Source: Nitrosospira sp.
Lineage (GTDB): Bacteria; Pseudomonadota; Gammaproteobacteria; Burkholderiales; Nitrosomonadaceae
DNA length: 5,262 nucleotides
NCBI GenBank assembly: GCA_030453055.1
Contig: JAKDLC010000171.1
Coordinates: 1-5,262 of the forward strand
Direction: 5' to 3'
Both the position numbers and the translations under genes were made by a program. Below are positions 1 to 4,829 of this stretch, in pieces; the first letter of the stretch is position 1, and each line of letters starts with the position of its first letter. The notes beneath the pieces are model-generated. The model had not been told where the DNA came from. It worked only from the letters and a program-made list of their open reading frames with translations, and did no database searches.

Positions 1-35
1 CCGGTTACTGTGAATTCCTCTTGCTAACCCACGAC

Positions 36-39
36 GGAG
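36..39 (+). promoter_or_regulatory. Ribosome binding site of the 22-aa membrane protein
   Basis: GGAG followed by six bases and ATG at 46. This motif decides the call of the tiny gene, which would otherwise be too short to trust. Confidence 0.6.
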
Positions 40-45
40 TACGCC

Positions 46-114
46 ATGTATAATATTATCTATTTGGTCGGATTGGTTGTTATCGTCCTCGCCATCGTAA
101 ATTTTGTTTTGTAG
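46..114 (+). CDS. Very small single-helix membrane protein (22 aa), hypothetical
   Basis: A 22-codon reading frame from ATG to TAG. After M-Y-N, residues 4-19 are nearly all I, V, L, Y, G or A, which is enough for one membrane-spanning helix; it ends N-F-V-L. A GGAG at 36-39 lies 6 bases before the ATG, an ideal Shine-Dalgarno placement and the main reason to believe it is translated. Tiny one-helix proteins opening with the pattern M-x-x-I-I-Y-x-V-G are, from general knowledge, common as unnamed genes in proteobacteria, and this one fits that type. It would sit in the inner membrane; its role is unknown. It stands alone on the plus strand, converging with the fic gene that ends at 170. The codons are AT-rich, as expected for I/V/L-rich sequence, so base composition says nothing about transfer. 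Confidence 0.6.
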   Translation: MYNIIYLVGLVVIVLAIVNFVL

Positions 115-143
115 ATTCGGCTAACATACCAGGCCGGGCGCAC

Positions 144-164
144 GCAAAACGTTCCTAACGTTGC
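144..164. terminator. Weak hairpin between convergent genes, possible terminator
   Basis: AACGTT (148-153), CCT loop, AACGTT (157-162), with an outer GC/GC pair (144-145 and 163-164) across two unpaired bases. It lies in the 55-base gap between the ends of the 22-aa gene (+) and fic (-), where a two-way terminator would be expected. Neither strand has a convincing T run after the stem, so intrinsic termination is doubtful. Confidence 0.22.
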
Positions 165-169
165 ATCCT

Positions 170-1288
170 TCATTCCCGTCCTGCCAGCGAATAACTCGTG
201 CTCCGGCCTCCGCCGGGATCGCGCACGAGGATGCCGCGCTCGACCAACTCGGTGATGTCGCGCAGCGCTGTGTCCTGCGAGGACTTGGTGATCGTCGCCC
301 ACTTCGAGGATGTAAGCTTGCCCTCGAACCCATTGAGCACGCGGTTGATCATGTCGCGCTGGCGTTCGTTCAAGGCCTGATCCTTGATCGCCTCCCAGAA
401 CCTCGCTTTGTGCAGTACGCTTGAAAGCGTTCGCTCCGCGCCCTCGATGGCGTGGTCGAGGCAGACGAGAAACCATCCCAACCACGCCGTGATGTCGAGA
501 TCGCCTTTCTGCGTGGCTTCCAAGATGTCGTAATAGGCTTTGCGCTCGGCGCGAATTTGCGCCGACATGCTGTAGAAGCGCTGCGGGCTTTGCTCCGAAC
601 GGGCCAGCGCCATGTCGGCGATCGCGCGCGCGATCCGCCCGTTGCCGTCGTCGAACGGGTGGATGGTGACAAACCACAAATGCGCCAGCGCCGCCTTGAG
701 CACCGGATCGAGCGCGGCCTCCGCCTCGAACCATTTCAGGAAGGTGGACATTTCTGCATCGAGGCGTGGTGCCACTGGCGCTTGGTAGTGGACACGCTCC
801 CTGCCGATAGGGCCGGAGACGACCTGCATGGGGCCGGTGGCGTCGTCGCGCCACGTGCCGACGATGATCCTGGTCATACCGCTGCGCCCGGTGGGAAAGA
901 GCGCGGAGTGCCAGCCGAACAGCCGTTCGTCCGTCAGCGGGTCGACGAATTTCTGCGTGGCGTCGAGTATCATCTCGACCACACCTTCGACGTTGCGGTC
1001 GGCGGGCGTGAGCGCGCCGATATCGAGGCCGAGCCGCCGCGCGATGGATGAGCGCACCTGATCGCGGTCGAGGACTTCGCCCTCGATCTCGCTCGACTTG
1101 AGCACGTCTTCGGTCAAGGTGACGAGCACCGCCTCGGCGCGCAGCGGATAGCCCAGCGCCTCCATCCGCCCGATCAGGCGGCCCTGCCGGTGGCGCACCG
1201 GCACGAGGCGCTGGGCTATCCGCCCCTCGTCCCACCGGAACCCCGGCCAGCCCTCAAGCTCGTGTATGTAGTTCGGCAATCTCCGCAT
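170..1288 (-). CDS. Class II Fic family protein (protein AMP-transferase) with C-terminal winged helix
   Basis: A 372-residue Fic enzyme, expected to transfer AMP from ATP to hydroxyl side chains of target proteins in the cytoplasm. The core motif HPFDDGNGR is complete at residues 210-218, with catalytic His210. The N-terminal self-inhibitory motif (S/T)xxxE(G/N) reads S65-S-E-I-E69-G70, so Glu69 should block the ATP site until relieved, as in class II Fic proteins such as Shewanella SoFic, which is about the same length and shares this layout. Residues 1-60 resemble the DUF4172-type N-terminal domain, about 100-280 form the Fic fold, and about 300-370 form a winged helix (T-A-L-R-D-I-T-E-L-V-E-R-G-I-L then a GGGRST wing). 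The start ATG has AAGG directly against it; the promoter suggests an almost leaderless mRNA. No partner antitoxin gene is needed for this class. The gene lies downstream of a PIN/RHH pair but has its own promoter. Targets are unknown. Confidence 0.93.
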   Translation of the reverse strand: MRRLPNYIHELEGWPGFRWDEGRIAQRLVPVRHRQGRLIGRMEALGYPLRAEAVLVTLTEDVLKSSEIEGEVLDRDQVRSSIARRLGLDIGALTPADRNVEGVVEMILDATQKFVDPLTDERLFGWHSALFPTGRSGMTRIIVGTWRDDATGPMQVVSGPIGRERVHYQAPVAPRLDAEMSTFLKWFEAEAALDPVLKAALAHLWFVTIHPFDDGNGRIARAIADMALARSEQSPQRFYSMSAQIRAERKAYYDILEATQKGDLDITAWLGWFLVCLDHAIEGAERTLSSVLHKARFWEAIKDQALNERQRDMINRVLNGFEGKLTSSKWATITKSSQDTALRDITELVERGILVRDPGGGRSTSYSLAGRE

Positions 1289-1301
1289 CCTTGCGGAAAT
1301 T
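1278..1301. promoter_or_regulatory. Candidate operator O1 over the fic transcription and translation start
   Basis: AATCTCCGCA (1278-1287), 4-base spacer TCCT, TGCGGAAATT (1292-1301): a 24-bp inverted repeat with 9 of 10 positions matching. It overlaps the end of the -10 box, the predicted transcription start near 1292 and the fic ATG (1288-1286). A protein bound here would block initiation. The same half-site recurs at 1331 and 1365. That the Fic winged helix is the binder is inference. Confidence 0.6.
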
Positions 1302-1326
1302 ATGGCTCATTCGCTGCAAAGGTCAA
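1299..1326 (-). promoter_or_regulatory. Predicted sigma70-type promoter of fic
   Basis: On the minus strand, -35 TTGACC (1326-1321, 5/6 to consensus), 16-bp spacer, -10 CATAAT (1304-1299, 5/6). The start would fall near 1292, giving a leader of about four bases (AAGG) before the ATG. The strong match and its placement between two inverted repeats make this the best promoter in the window. Confidence 0.6.
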
Positions 1327-1330
1327 GAAT

Positions 1331-1355
1331 AATCTCCGCACATCATGCGGTGATT
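1331..1355. promoter_or_regulatory. Candidate operator O2 upstream of the fic -35 box
   Basis: AATCTCCGCA (1331-1340), 5-base spacer CATCA, TGCGGTGATT (1346-1355), matching 9 of 10 positions. Its centre (1343) is 53.5 bp from that of O1 (1289.5), close to five DNA turns, so both sites would face the same side of the helix. It lies just upstream of the -35 box (1321-1326). Confidence 0.55.
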
Positions 1356-1364
1356 AAGGCCGCC

Positions 1365-1374
1365 AATCTCCGCA
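1365..1374. repeat. Third copy of the AATCTCCGCA half-site
   Basis: An exact 10-bp copy of the half-site found in O1 and O2, in the same orientation, in the gap between the PIN gene and fic. No matching inverted partner follows it, so it would be a lone half-site or a degenerate third operator. Confidence 0.5.
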
Positions 1375-1399
1375 CACCAGGAAGCTGGCCGGCGTGGCG

Positions 1400-1819
1400 T
1401 CAAGGCGCTTCGGCGCAGAAGGTGGCTGAGGTGACGATGCGCGTGCGGCCGACGCTGCCGCGTTGCAGCAGCCCGGCGCGGCGGTCGCCGGTCACGAGGT
1501 AGTCGGCTTCGCCCGCCAACGACATTGCCAGCAGGAAAACATCATTCGGATCGTTCGCCTCCACGCCTTCCGGCAGAGGCGGCAGGGCATCCAGCACGAT
1601 GGCCCGCTGCATGTTGTTGACCATCGTGCCGACGCGGTGCGCGGGCAGGATGGTCTTGAGCTTGGGGTAGCGGCTCACGCGCCGCAGCTCGTCGAGCTGA
1701 GCCACCGATGTCACCAGATCGAAGCGCGCCGCGCGCCAGGCGCGATAGATCGCATCCGGCGGGCCGTGCGGCGAGATCAGTGCGCCAAGCAGCACATTGG
1801 TGTCCAGGATGACGCGCAT
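1400..1819 (-). CDS. PIN-domain toxin of a type II toxin-antitoxin pair
   Basis: A 139-residue PIN-fold ribonuclease of the 'putative toxin component, PIN family' group (COG1569-like), the usual length for that group. The metal-binding acidic set is visible: Asp6 in V-I-L-D-T-N-V-L-L, Glu44 in Q-L-D-E-L, Asp93 in N-D-P-N-D-V-F-L-L-A, and Asp112 in L-V-T-G-D-R-R. These PIN toxins cleave RNA when freed from their antitoxin, slowing growth; the RNA target cannot be read from sequence. The ATG overlaps the antitoxin TGA by one base (TGATG), so the two are almost certainly translationally coupled, with no strong ribosome binding site of its own. All four catalytic residues are present, so it should be active. 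A role in plasmid/islet maintenance, stress or phage defence is possible but unproven. Confidence 0.9.
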   Translation of the reverse strand: MRVILDTNVLLGALISPHGPPDAIYRAWRAARFDLVTSVAQLDELRRVSRYPKLKTILPAHRVGTMVNNMQRAIVLDALPPLPEGVEANDPNDVFLLAMSLAGEADYLVTGDRRAGLLQRGSVGRTRIVTSATFCAEAP

Positions 1820-2088
1820 CAGCGCTTACGCGCCCATTGCACCGCCTCGTCGATGAGGTCGGTCAGCTCGGCCTCGCTCATGCCAGCCGCGGCGGTCTTG
1901 GCCTGATCGACGGCACGTTCCAGAAGATAGGCGCGCACGGCCTCCTCGATGAAGCGCGACAAATCACCCTTGCGACCGCCGCCCTGTGCGGCGATGAACA
2001 TGCGCACGGACTGATCCACGTCCGGCGACACGGCAATATTCCAGCGAACCGTATTCGTGATACCCTCCAATTCGGTGTTTGTGTACAT
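1819..2088 (-). CDS. Ribbon-helix-helix antitoxin partner of the PIN toxin
   Basis: An 89-residue protein placed first in a two-gene unit with the PIN toxin, the standard antitoxin position. Residues about 13-19 (V-R-W-N-I-A-V) look like the DNA-binding beta ribbon, followed by helices at about 22-35 and 43-57 (L-S-R-F-I-E-E-A-V-R-A-Y-L-L), the ribbon-helix-helix pattern (CopG/Arc-like). The tail, rich in A, E, D and R, would wrap the toxin. It should dimerise, bind its own promoter and neutralise the nuclease. The ATG is the first possible in-frame start because a TAA lies two codons upstream. There is no close Shine-Dalgarno (AAGGG is about 13 bases away), and the predicted promoter would place the mRNA start essentially at the ATG. 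I recognise the fold pattern, not a named antitoxin. Confidence 0.82.
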   Translation of the reverse strand: MYTNTELEGITNTVRWNIAVSPDVDQSVRMFIAAQGGGRKGDLSRFIEEAVRAYLLERAVDQAKTAAAGMSEAELTDLIDEAVQWARKR

Positions 2089-2090
2089 AA

Positions 2091-2102
2091 GTGTTTATAC
2101 AC
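2091..2102. promoter_or_regulatory. Candidate antitoxin autoregulatory site (GTGT-TTAT-ACAC)
   Basis: A short inverted repeat, GTGT (2091-2094) and ACAC (2099-2102), covering the predicted -10 box of the antitoxin gene. GTGTTT also recurs at 2075-2080, 16 bp away, and GTGTA/TACAC forms a wider inverted pair (2081-2085 and 2098-2102). Short repeats over the -10 are typical of ribbon-helix-helix autorepressors; the match here is short, so confidence is modest. Confidence 0.35.
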
Positions 2103-2122
2103 CCTTAGGGTCACCTCTGCAA
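2094..2122 (-). promoter_or_regulatory. Predicted promoter of the RHH-PIN operon
   Basis: On the minus strand, -35 TTGCAG (2122-2117, only the TTG part strong), 17-bp spacer, -10 TATAAA (2099-2094, 5/6). The start would fall at about 2087-2088, on the antitoxin ATG, giving a leaderless message, which fits the missing Shine-Dalgarno. Confidence 0.42.
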
Positions 2123-2131
2123 ATGATTCGA

Positions 2132-2147
2132 TAAAACGATCGTTTTA
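2132..2147. promoter_or_regulatory. Perfect 16-bp palindrome upstream of the antitoxin promoter
   Basis: TAAAACGATCGTTTTA is exactly self-complementary over 16 bases, with no spacer. It lies about 10 bp upstream of the predicted -35 box and 44 bp upstream of the antitoxin ATG. No T run or coding role explains it, so it may be a second operator for the antitoxin or the site of another regulator. Confidence 0.45.
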
Positions 2148-2266
2148 CGCCTCTATAGACCACCGGAATCACCGGCTTTCTGTCACGCAATCGGTTCACA
2201 ATACCTCGAAGAATACGATGCCAAGCGGCGGCCGAACGGCGAGTATGAGTTGAAATGCTGATAGCT

Positions 2267-2791
2267 TCAGTAACGCACGGCGCGCGGGTGGATACCCGCT
2301 TTCAATGCGTCAATTGCTTCTTCCGGATCCCTCACCATTCTTACGTCGGGGCAGAAAAAATATCGGGCGAGCGCTTGTTGGGCGTAATTCTGGGCAAGCG
2401 TTTCGAGATCCACCCATTTCGATATCCGCGCCCGCGCCCAAGTCTTATCGCCGCGACCGAAGGCATAAGTTCTTTTCTCGGCCGTCTGGCAACGTATCCC
2501 CTCGTAGCTCACATTCATCGCTCCCTGGGGTGATTTGATCACGAGCGTAAAGCGCACCACGCCGTCTTCGCCTACCGTTATGGACGGGGCATCGACATAA
2601 TGAAGATTCGTGCTGGCTGGCCCGGCATCGAATTGCAGCAGATTTTCCGGATCGTCCAGGTTGGGATAAGGGGGCAATTGCGTTTGAAGTTCGACCCAGG
2701 GTTTTTCGTGATCAAATTCGTACTCGAATTTATTCTGCTGGGCGTAAGCCGCAATCGGCAGGAAGCATAGCAACATCAGGAATTTTTTCAT
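2267..2791 (-). CDS. CNP1-like family protein, exported, function unknown
   Basis: A 174-residue protein of the CNP1-like family (PF08750 type), recognised from its middle: D-G-V-V-R-F-T-L-V (76-84), then S-P-Q-G-A-M-N-V-S-Y-E-G-I-R-C (87-101), then W118 and W126. Residues 1-17 form a signal peptide (K-K then a hydrophobic run, ending A-Y-A) with cleavage probably before Gln18, so the product is likely periplasmic. Cys9 lies within the hydrophobic core and does not fit a lipobox. In the mature part only Cys101 and Cys147 remain; they could form a disulfide. The start is supported by GGAG at 2800-2797, five bases before the ATG. The gene follows the dehydrogenase by 46 bases on the same strand with no clear promoter or terminator between, so co-transcription is likely. 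The biochemical role of the family is not known to me. Confidence 0.85.
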   Translation of the reverse strand: MKKFLMLLCFLPIAAYAQQNKFEYEFDHEKPWVELQTQLPPYPNLDDPENLLQFDAGPASTNLHYVDAPSITVGEDGVVRFTLVIKSPQGAMNVSYEGIRCQTAEKRTYAFGRGDKTWARARISKWVDLETLAQNYAQQALARYFFCPDVRMVRDPEEAIDALKAGIHPRAVRY

Positions 2792-2837
2792 TATCTCTCC
2801 AGATACCTGTCAAGCCATCGATTAAACCACCCCTTGC

Positions 2838-3788
2838 TCAGGTGACCAGGTTCCGCGGCTTGCCCGCTGCCCAAGCCTCGATATTATCGATCAACTGATT
2901 CGCGAGAGACTGCATAGCCTCGTCTGAAGCCCAGGCCACGTGAGGCGTCAGGATGAAGTTGGGGCGGCGCAGGTCGAGCAACGGATTACCGTTCTCTGGC
3001 GGTTCGATGGTGAGCACATCCAAGCCCGCGCCGGCGATAAGATTTTCATCCAGCGCCTGAATCAGCGCGGCCTCATTGACCAATCCGCCTCGCGCGGTAT
3101 TGATCAGCAGCGCGCTGCGCTTCATCCTGCGCAGTTCATTGATGCCGATCAGGCCTTGCGTTGCCGGCGTCAACGGACAGTGTAGCGAAAGTACATCCGA
3201 CTCGGCGAGCACCTCATCGAATGGTGTCAGCACCACCTCTTTTTTCTTGGGTGAGGGATGGTAGGCAAACAGCACGCGCATGCCAAAGCCGCGTGCGATT
3301 GCGGCTGTGCCCTGCCCGATCGCTCCTTCACCGACAATGCCCATGGTGGAACCGAACAACTCGGCGATATGGTGCGTGAACAGGCAGAACTGGTCCGATT
3401 TCCGCCATGCCCCCTGCTCGATCTCCTGCCGGTACGCCAACAAATTCCGGCGTAACGCAAGCACCAGCGCGAACACATGCTCCGGCACGGTATGGATGGC
3501 GTAATTGCGAATATTCGCCACCGCGATGCCGCGATCGCGGCAGGCCGCGATATTGATGCCGTCATACCCTGTCGCCGTAATCGCGATCATTTTCAGCTCG
3601 GGCAATTGCGCGAGGATTTCGTCGTTCAAGCGCACCTTGTTGACGATTGCCACGGTCGCGCGCCGCAGACGCGGCACAACCTGATCAGGCGCGGTGTTGT
3701 CGTATTCCTCGTAAGTATGTTCGAGATCCGGCCGGCGCACCTGCGCCTTGATCGAATCACGATCCAGAAAAACTATGTGGTGACGCAT
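2838..3788 (-). CDS. D-2-hydroxyacid dehydrogenase (glycerate dehydrogenase/hydroxypyruvate reductase-like)
   Basis: A 316-residue soluble oxidoreductase of the D-isomer 2-hydroxyacid dehydrogenase family, at its usual length. The catalytic triad is complete: Arg233 in I-N-T-A-R-G-G, Glu262 in T-I-E-P-P, His283 in T-P-H-V-A-W. The Rossmann motif GxGxxG is at residues 153-158 (G-E-G-A-I-G). The N-terminal substrate-domain signature A-T-G-Y-D-G-I-N is at 72-79. The overall pattern is nearest to glycerate dehydrogenase/hydroxypyruvate reductase, which interconverts hydroxypyruvate and D-glycerate; glyoxylate or another 2-keto acid could be the real substrate. After the second strand the sequence is F-A-Y-H-P-S-P-K-K-K with no acidic residue, hinting at NADP(H) rather than NAD(H). 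The ATG at 3788 has GGA six to seven bases upstream. It lies between the transporter and the CNP1-like gene, all on one strand. Confidence 0.92.
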   Translation of the reverse strand: MRHHIVFLDRDSIKAQVRRPDLEHTYEEYDNTAPDQVVPRLRRATVAIVNKVRLNDEILAQLPELKMIAITATGYDGINIAACRDRGIAVANIRNYAIHTVPEHVFALVLALRRNLLAYRQEIEQGAWRKSDQFCLFTHHIAELFGSTMGIVGEGAIGQGTAAIARGFGMRVLFAYHPSPKKKEVVLTPFDEVLAESDVLSLHCPLTPATQGLIGINELRRMKRSALLINTARGGLVNEAALIQALDENLIAGAGLDVLTIEPPENGNPLLDLRRPNFILTPHVAWASDEAMQSLANQLIDNIEAWAAGKPRNLVT

Positions 3789-3897
3789 AATATTCCATAC
3801 CCGTTCACATCCGCTCCCTGAGAAGCGGTGATGGCGACAGTGACATCGACGACGTCAGCGCCCTCGGATTCCGTCAGCTACCGGATTCAGGTTTGTG
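3789..3897. other. Gap between transporter and dehydrogenase; no clear gene or terminator
   Basis: This 109-base gap holds no credible coding frame. CCGCT (3811-3815) and AGCGG (3824-3828) can pair around an 8-base loop but no T run follows on either strand. It could hold the dehydrogenase promoter, though I see no good -35/-10 pair, so read-through from the transporter gene remains possible. Confidence 0.4.
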
Positions 3898-4809
3898 CTA
3901 CTCCCGATTTATCCTTGCGGAAAACAGGCCGGCCGAGACGATCATCGCACCGCCGATCCATTCCCGGAAGGTCATGGCTTCGCCGGCCAGAAAATACGCC
4001 GCGATCGCCGCGACTACCAATTCGAATAACATAATCACGATAGCCTGATTCGCGGGAACATGCGTGAGACCATATTGTACAACCACGCTCAAGGCAAACA
4101 CCACTGCCCCCAATCCCAGCAGAAGCAGGTATAAATCCACGGCAATATCGCCCAGAACCGGTAATTCACGCCGAAACAGGCTGTAACCGAATGCTATCAG
4201 GGTGACTCCCGCCCACACCGCCAGGGATTTCAACTGAATGCCGTGGTACTGGTCTTTGCGGCTCAGCACGTTCGAGAGCGCGAACATGAAGCCGGCTGAC
4301 AACCCCATCCAGTCGCCGTAGGACGAAGGCAGCAAAGAACCGCTTTCCGGCTTCCACAACATGATTACCGCACCGGCCAACGACAGGGCTATGACCCGAT
4401 ACCCGTGCAGGCTCAATTTTTCGTTCAGCAGAAGGCGCGCAAACACGATGGTCCACAGCGGCGCGAGATAAAACAGGAGCAAAACCCGCATGATTTCGCC
4501 GTGGATCACGCCGAGCACATAAGCAAGATTAGTCCAGCCTGCACATAATCCGATCCAGAACAATAAATGCGGTTCGCCGCCAAATACGAGCGATTTCCGC
4601 AAATTATTCCGGAATACGACCAACCCCAGCAACAAAGCGATGACATAAGTCGTCGCAGTTGCGACCGGCCCGCTTATCCCGGCTTGCTCCAGCAACCGGT
4701 AGGGGTACCACAGCAGGCCCCAGATAACGGCGCCACCGAGCAAAGCCGTTACCGGTAAAAGGTTTGGTTTGTTTTGCTTATTTTGTTTTGTTTGCAAGAC
4801 GCCTGCCAT
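3898..4809 (-). CDS. DMT superfamily transporter (EamA family)
   Basis: A 303-residue inner-membrane protein with about ten hydrophobic segments (roughly residues 18-36, 48-68, 82-102, 107-126, 136-152, 165-183, 194-213, 224-244, 255-275, 284-298), the ten-helix, two-repeat layout of EamA drug/metabolite transporters. Each half ends with the family pattern: L-A-P-L-W-T...L-L-L-N-E-K-L-S (115-133) and E-L-V-V-A-A-I-A-A-Y-F-L-A-G-E-A-M-T (263-280), where the glutamate follows helix 4 or 9. Such proteins mostly export small metabolites or amino acids; the substrate cannot be predicted. AGGA at 4819-4816, six bases before the ATG, supports the start. The cytoplasmic N-terminus is a short low-complexity stretch, T-K-Q-N-K-Q-N-K-P-N, encoded by a run of CAAAA-like units. 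It is divergent from dapC, only 20 bases from that gene's first ATG. Confidence 0.92.
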   Translation of the reverse strand: MAGVLQTKQNKQNKPNLLPVTALLGGAVIWGLLWYPYRLLEQAGISGPVATATTYVIALLLGLVVFRNNLRKSLVFGGEPHLLFWIGLCAGWTNLAYVLGVIHGEIMRVLLLFYLAPLWTIVFARLLLNEKLSLHGYRVIALSLAGAVIMLWKPESGSLLPSSYGDWMGLSAGFMFALSNVLSRKDQYHGIQLKSLAVWAGVTLIAFGYSLFRRELPVLGDIAVDLYLLLLGLGAVVFALSVVVQYGLTHVPANQAIVIMLFELVVAAIAAYFLAGEAMTFREWIGGAMIVSAGLFSARINRE

Positions 4810-4816
4810 TTATAAT
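4788..4816 (+). promoter_or_regulatory. Possible promoter of dapC inside the transporter's 5' end
   Basis: On the plus strand, TTGTTT (4788-4793), 17-bp spacer, and a perfect TATAAT (4811-4816). The start would fall near 4823, seven bases before the ATG at 4830. The -35 half is weak and sits in the T-rich tract that encodes the transporter's N-terminus, so a chance match is possible. Confidence 0.35.
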
Positions 4817-4829
4817 CCTGCTTCGATCA

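Noticed and set aside
49..54. TATAAT on the plus strand at the start of the small gene as a -10 box
   Set aside because: It is codons 2-3 of the small protein and has no -35 match 16-18 bp upstream.
452..1051. Long plus-strand open frame (199 codons) through the fic gene
   Set aside because: It is the antisense shadow of a GC-rich gene; it has no ribosome binding site or family resemblance, while the minus strand encodes an intact Fic motif.
60..1235. 391-codon minus-strand frame, longer than the fic frame
   Set aside because: It is an arginine/alanine-rich out-of-frame shadow of fic with no recognisable domain, and it would also run antisense through the small plus-strand gene.
1278..1374. 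Three copies of a 10-mer as a minimal CRISPR array
   Set aside because: The repeats are too short, spaced 53 and 34 bp start to start, and two are halves of palindromes around a promoter, so operators explain them better.
2284..2299. Perfect 6-bp hairpin GCGGGT-GGAT-ACCCGC as a terminator of the CNP1-like operon
   Set aside because: It lies inside the CNP1-like coding sequence and is followed by no T run on the minus strand.
2808..2813. TTGACA on the minus strand as a promoter for the CNP1-like gene
   Set aside because: A -10 box at normal spacing would fall inside the coding start, where the sequence is an A run with no TATAAT-like match.
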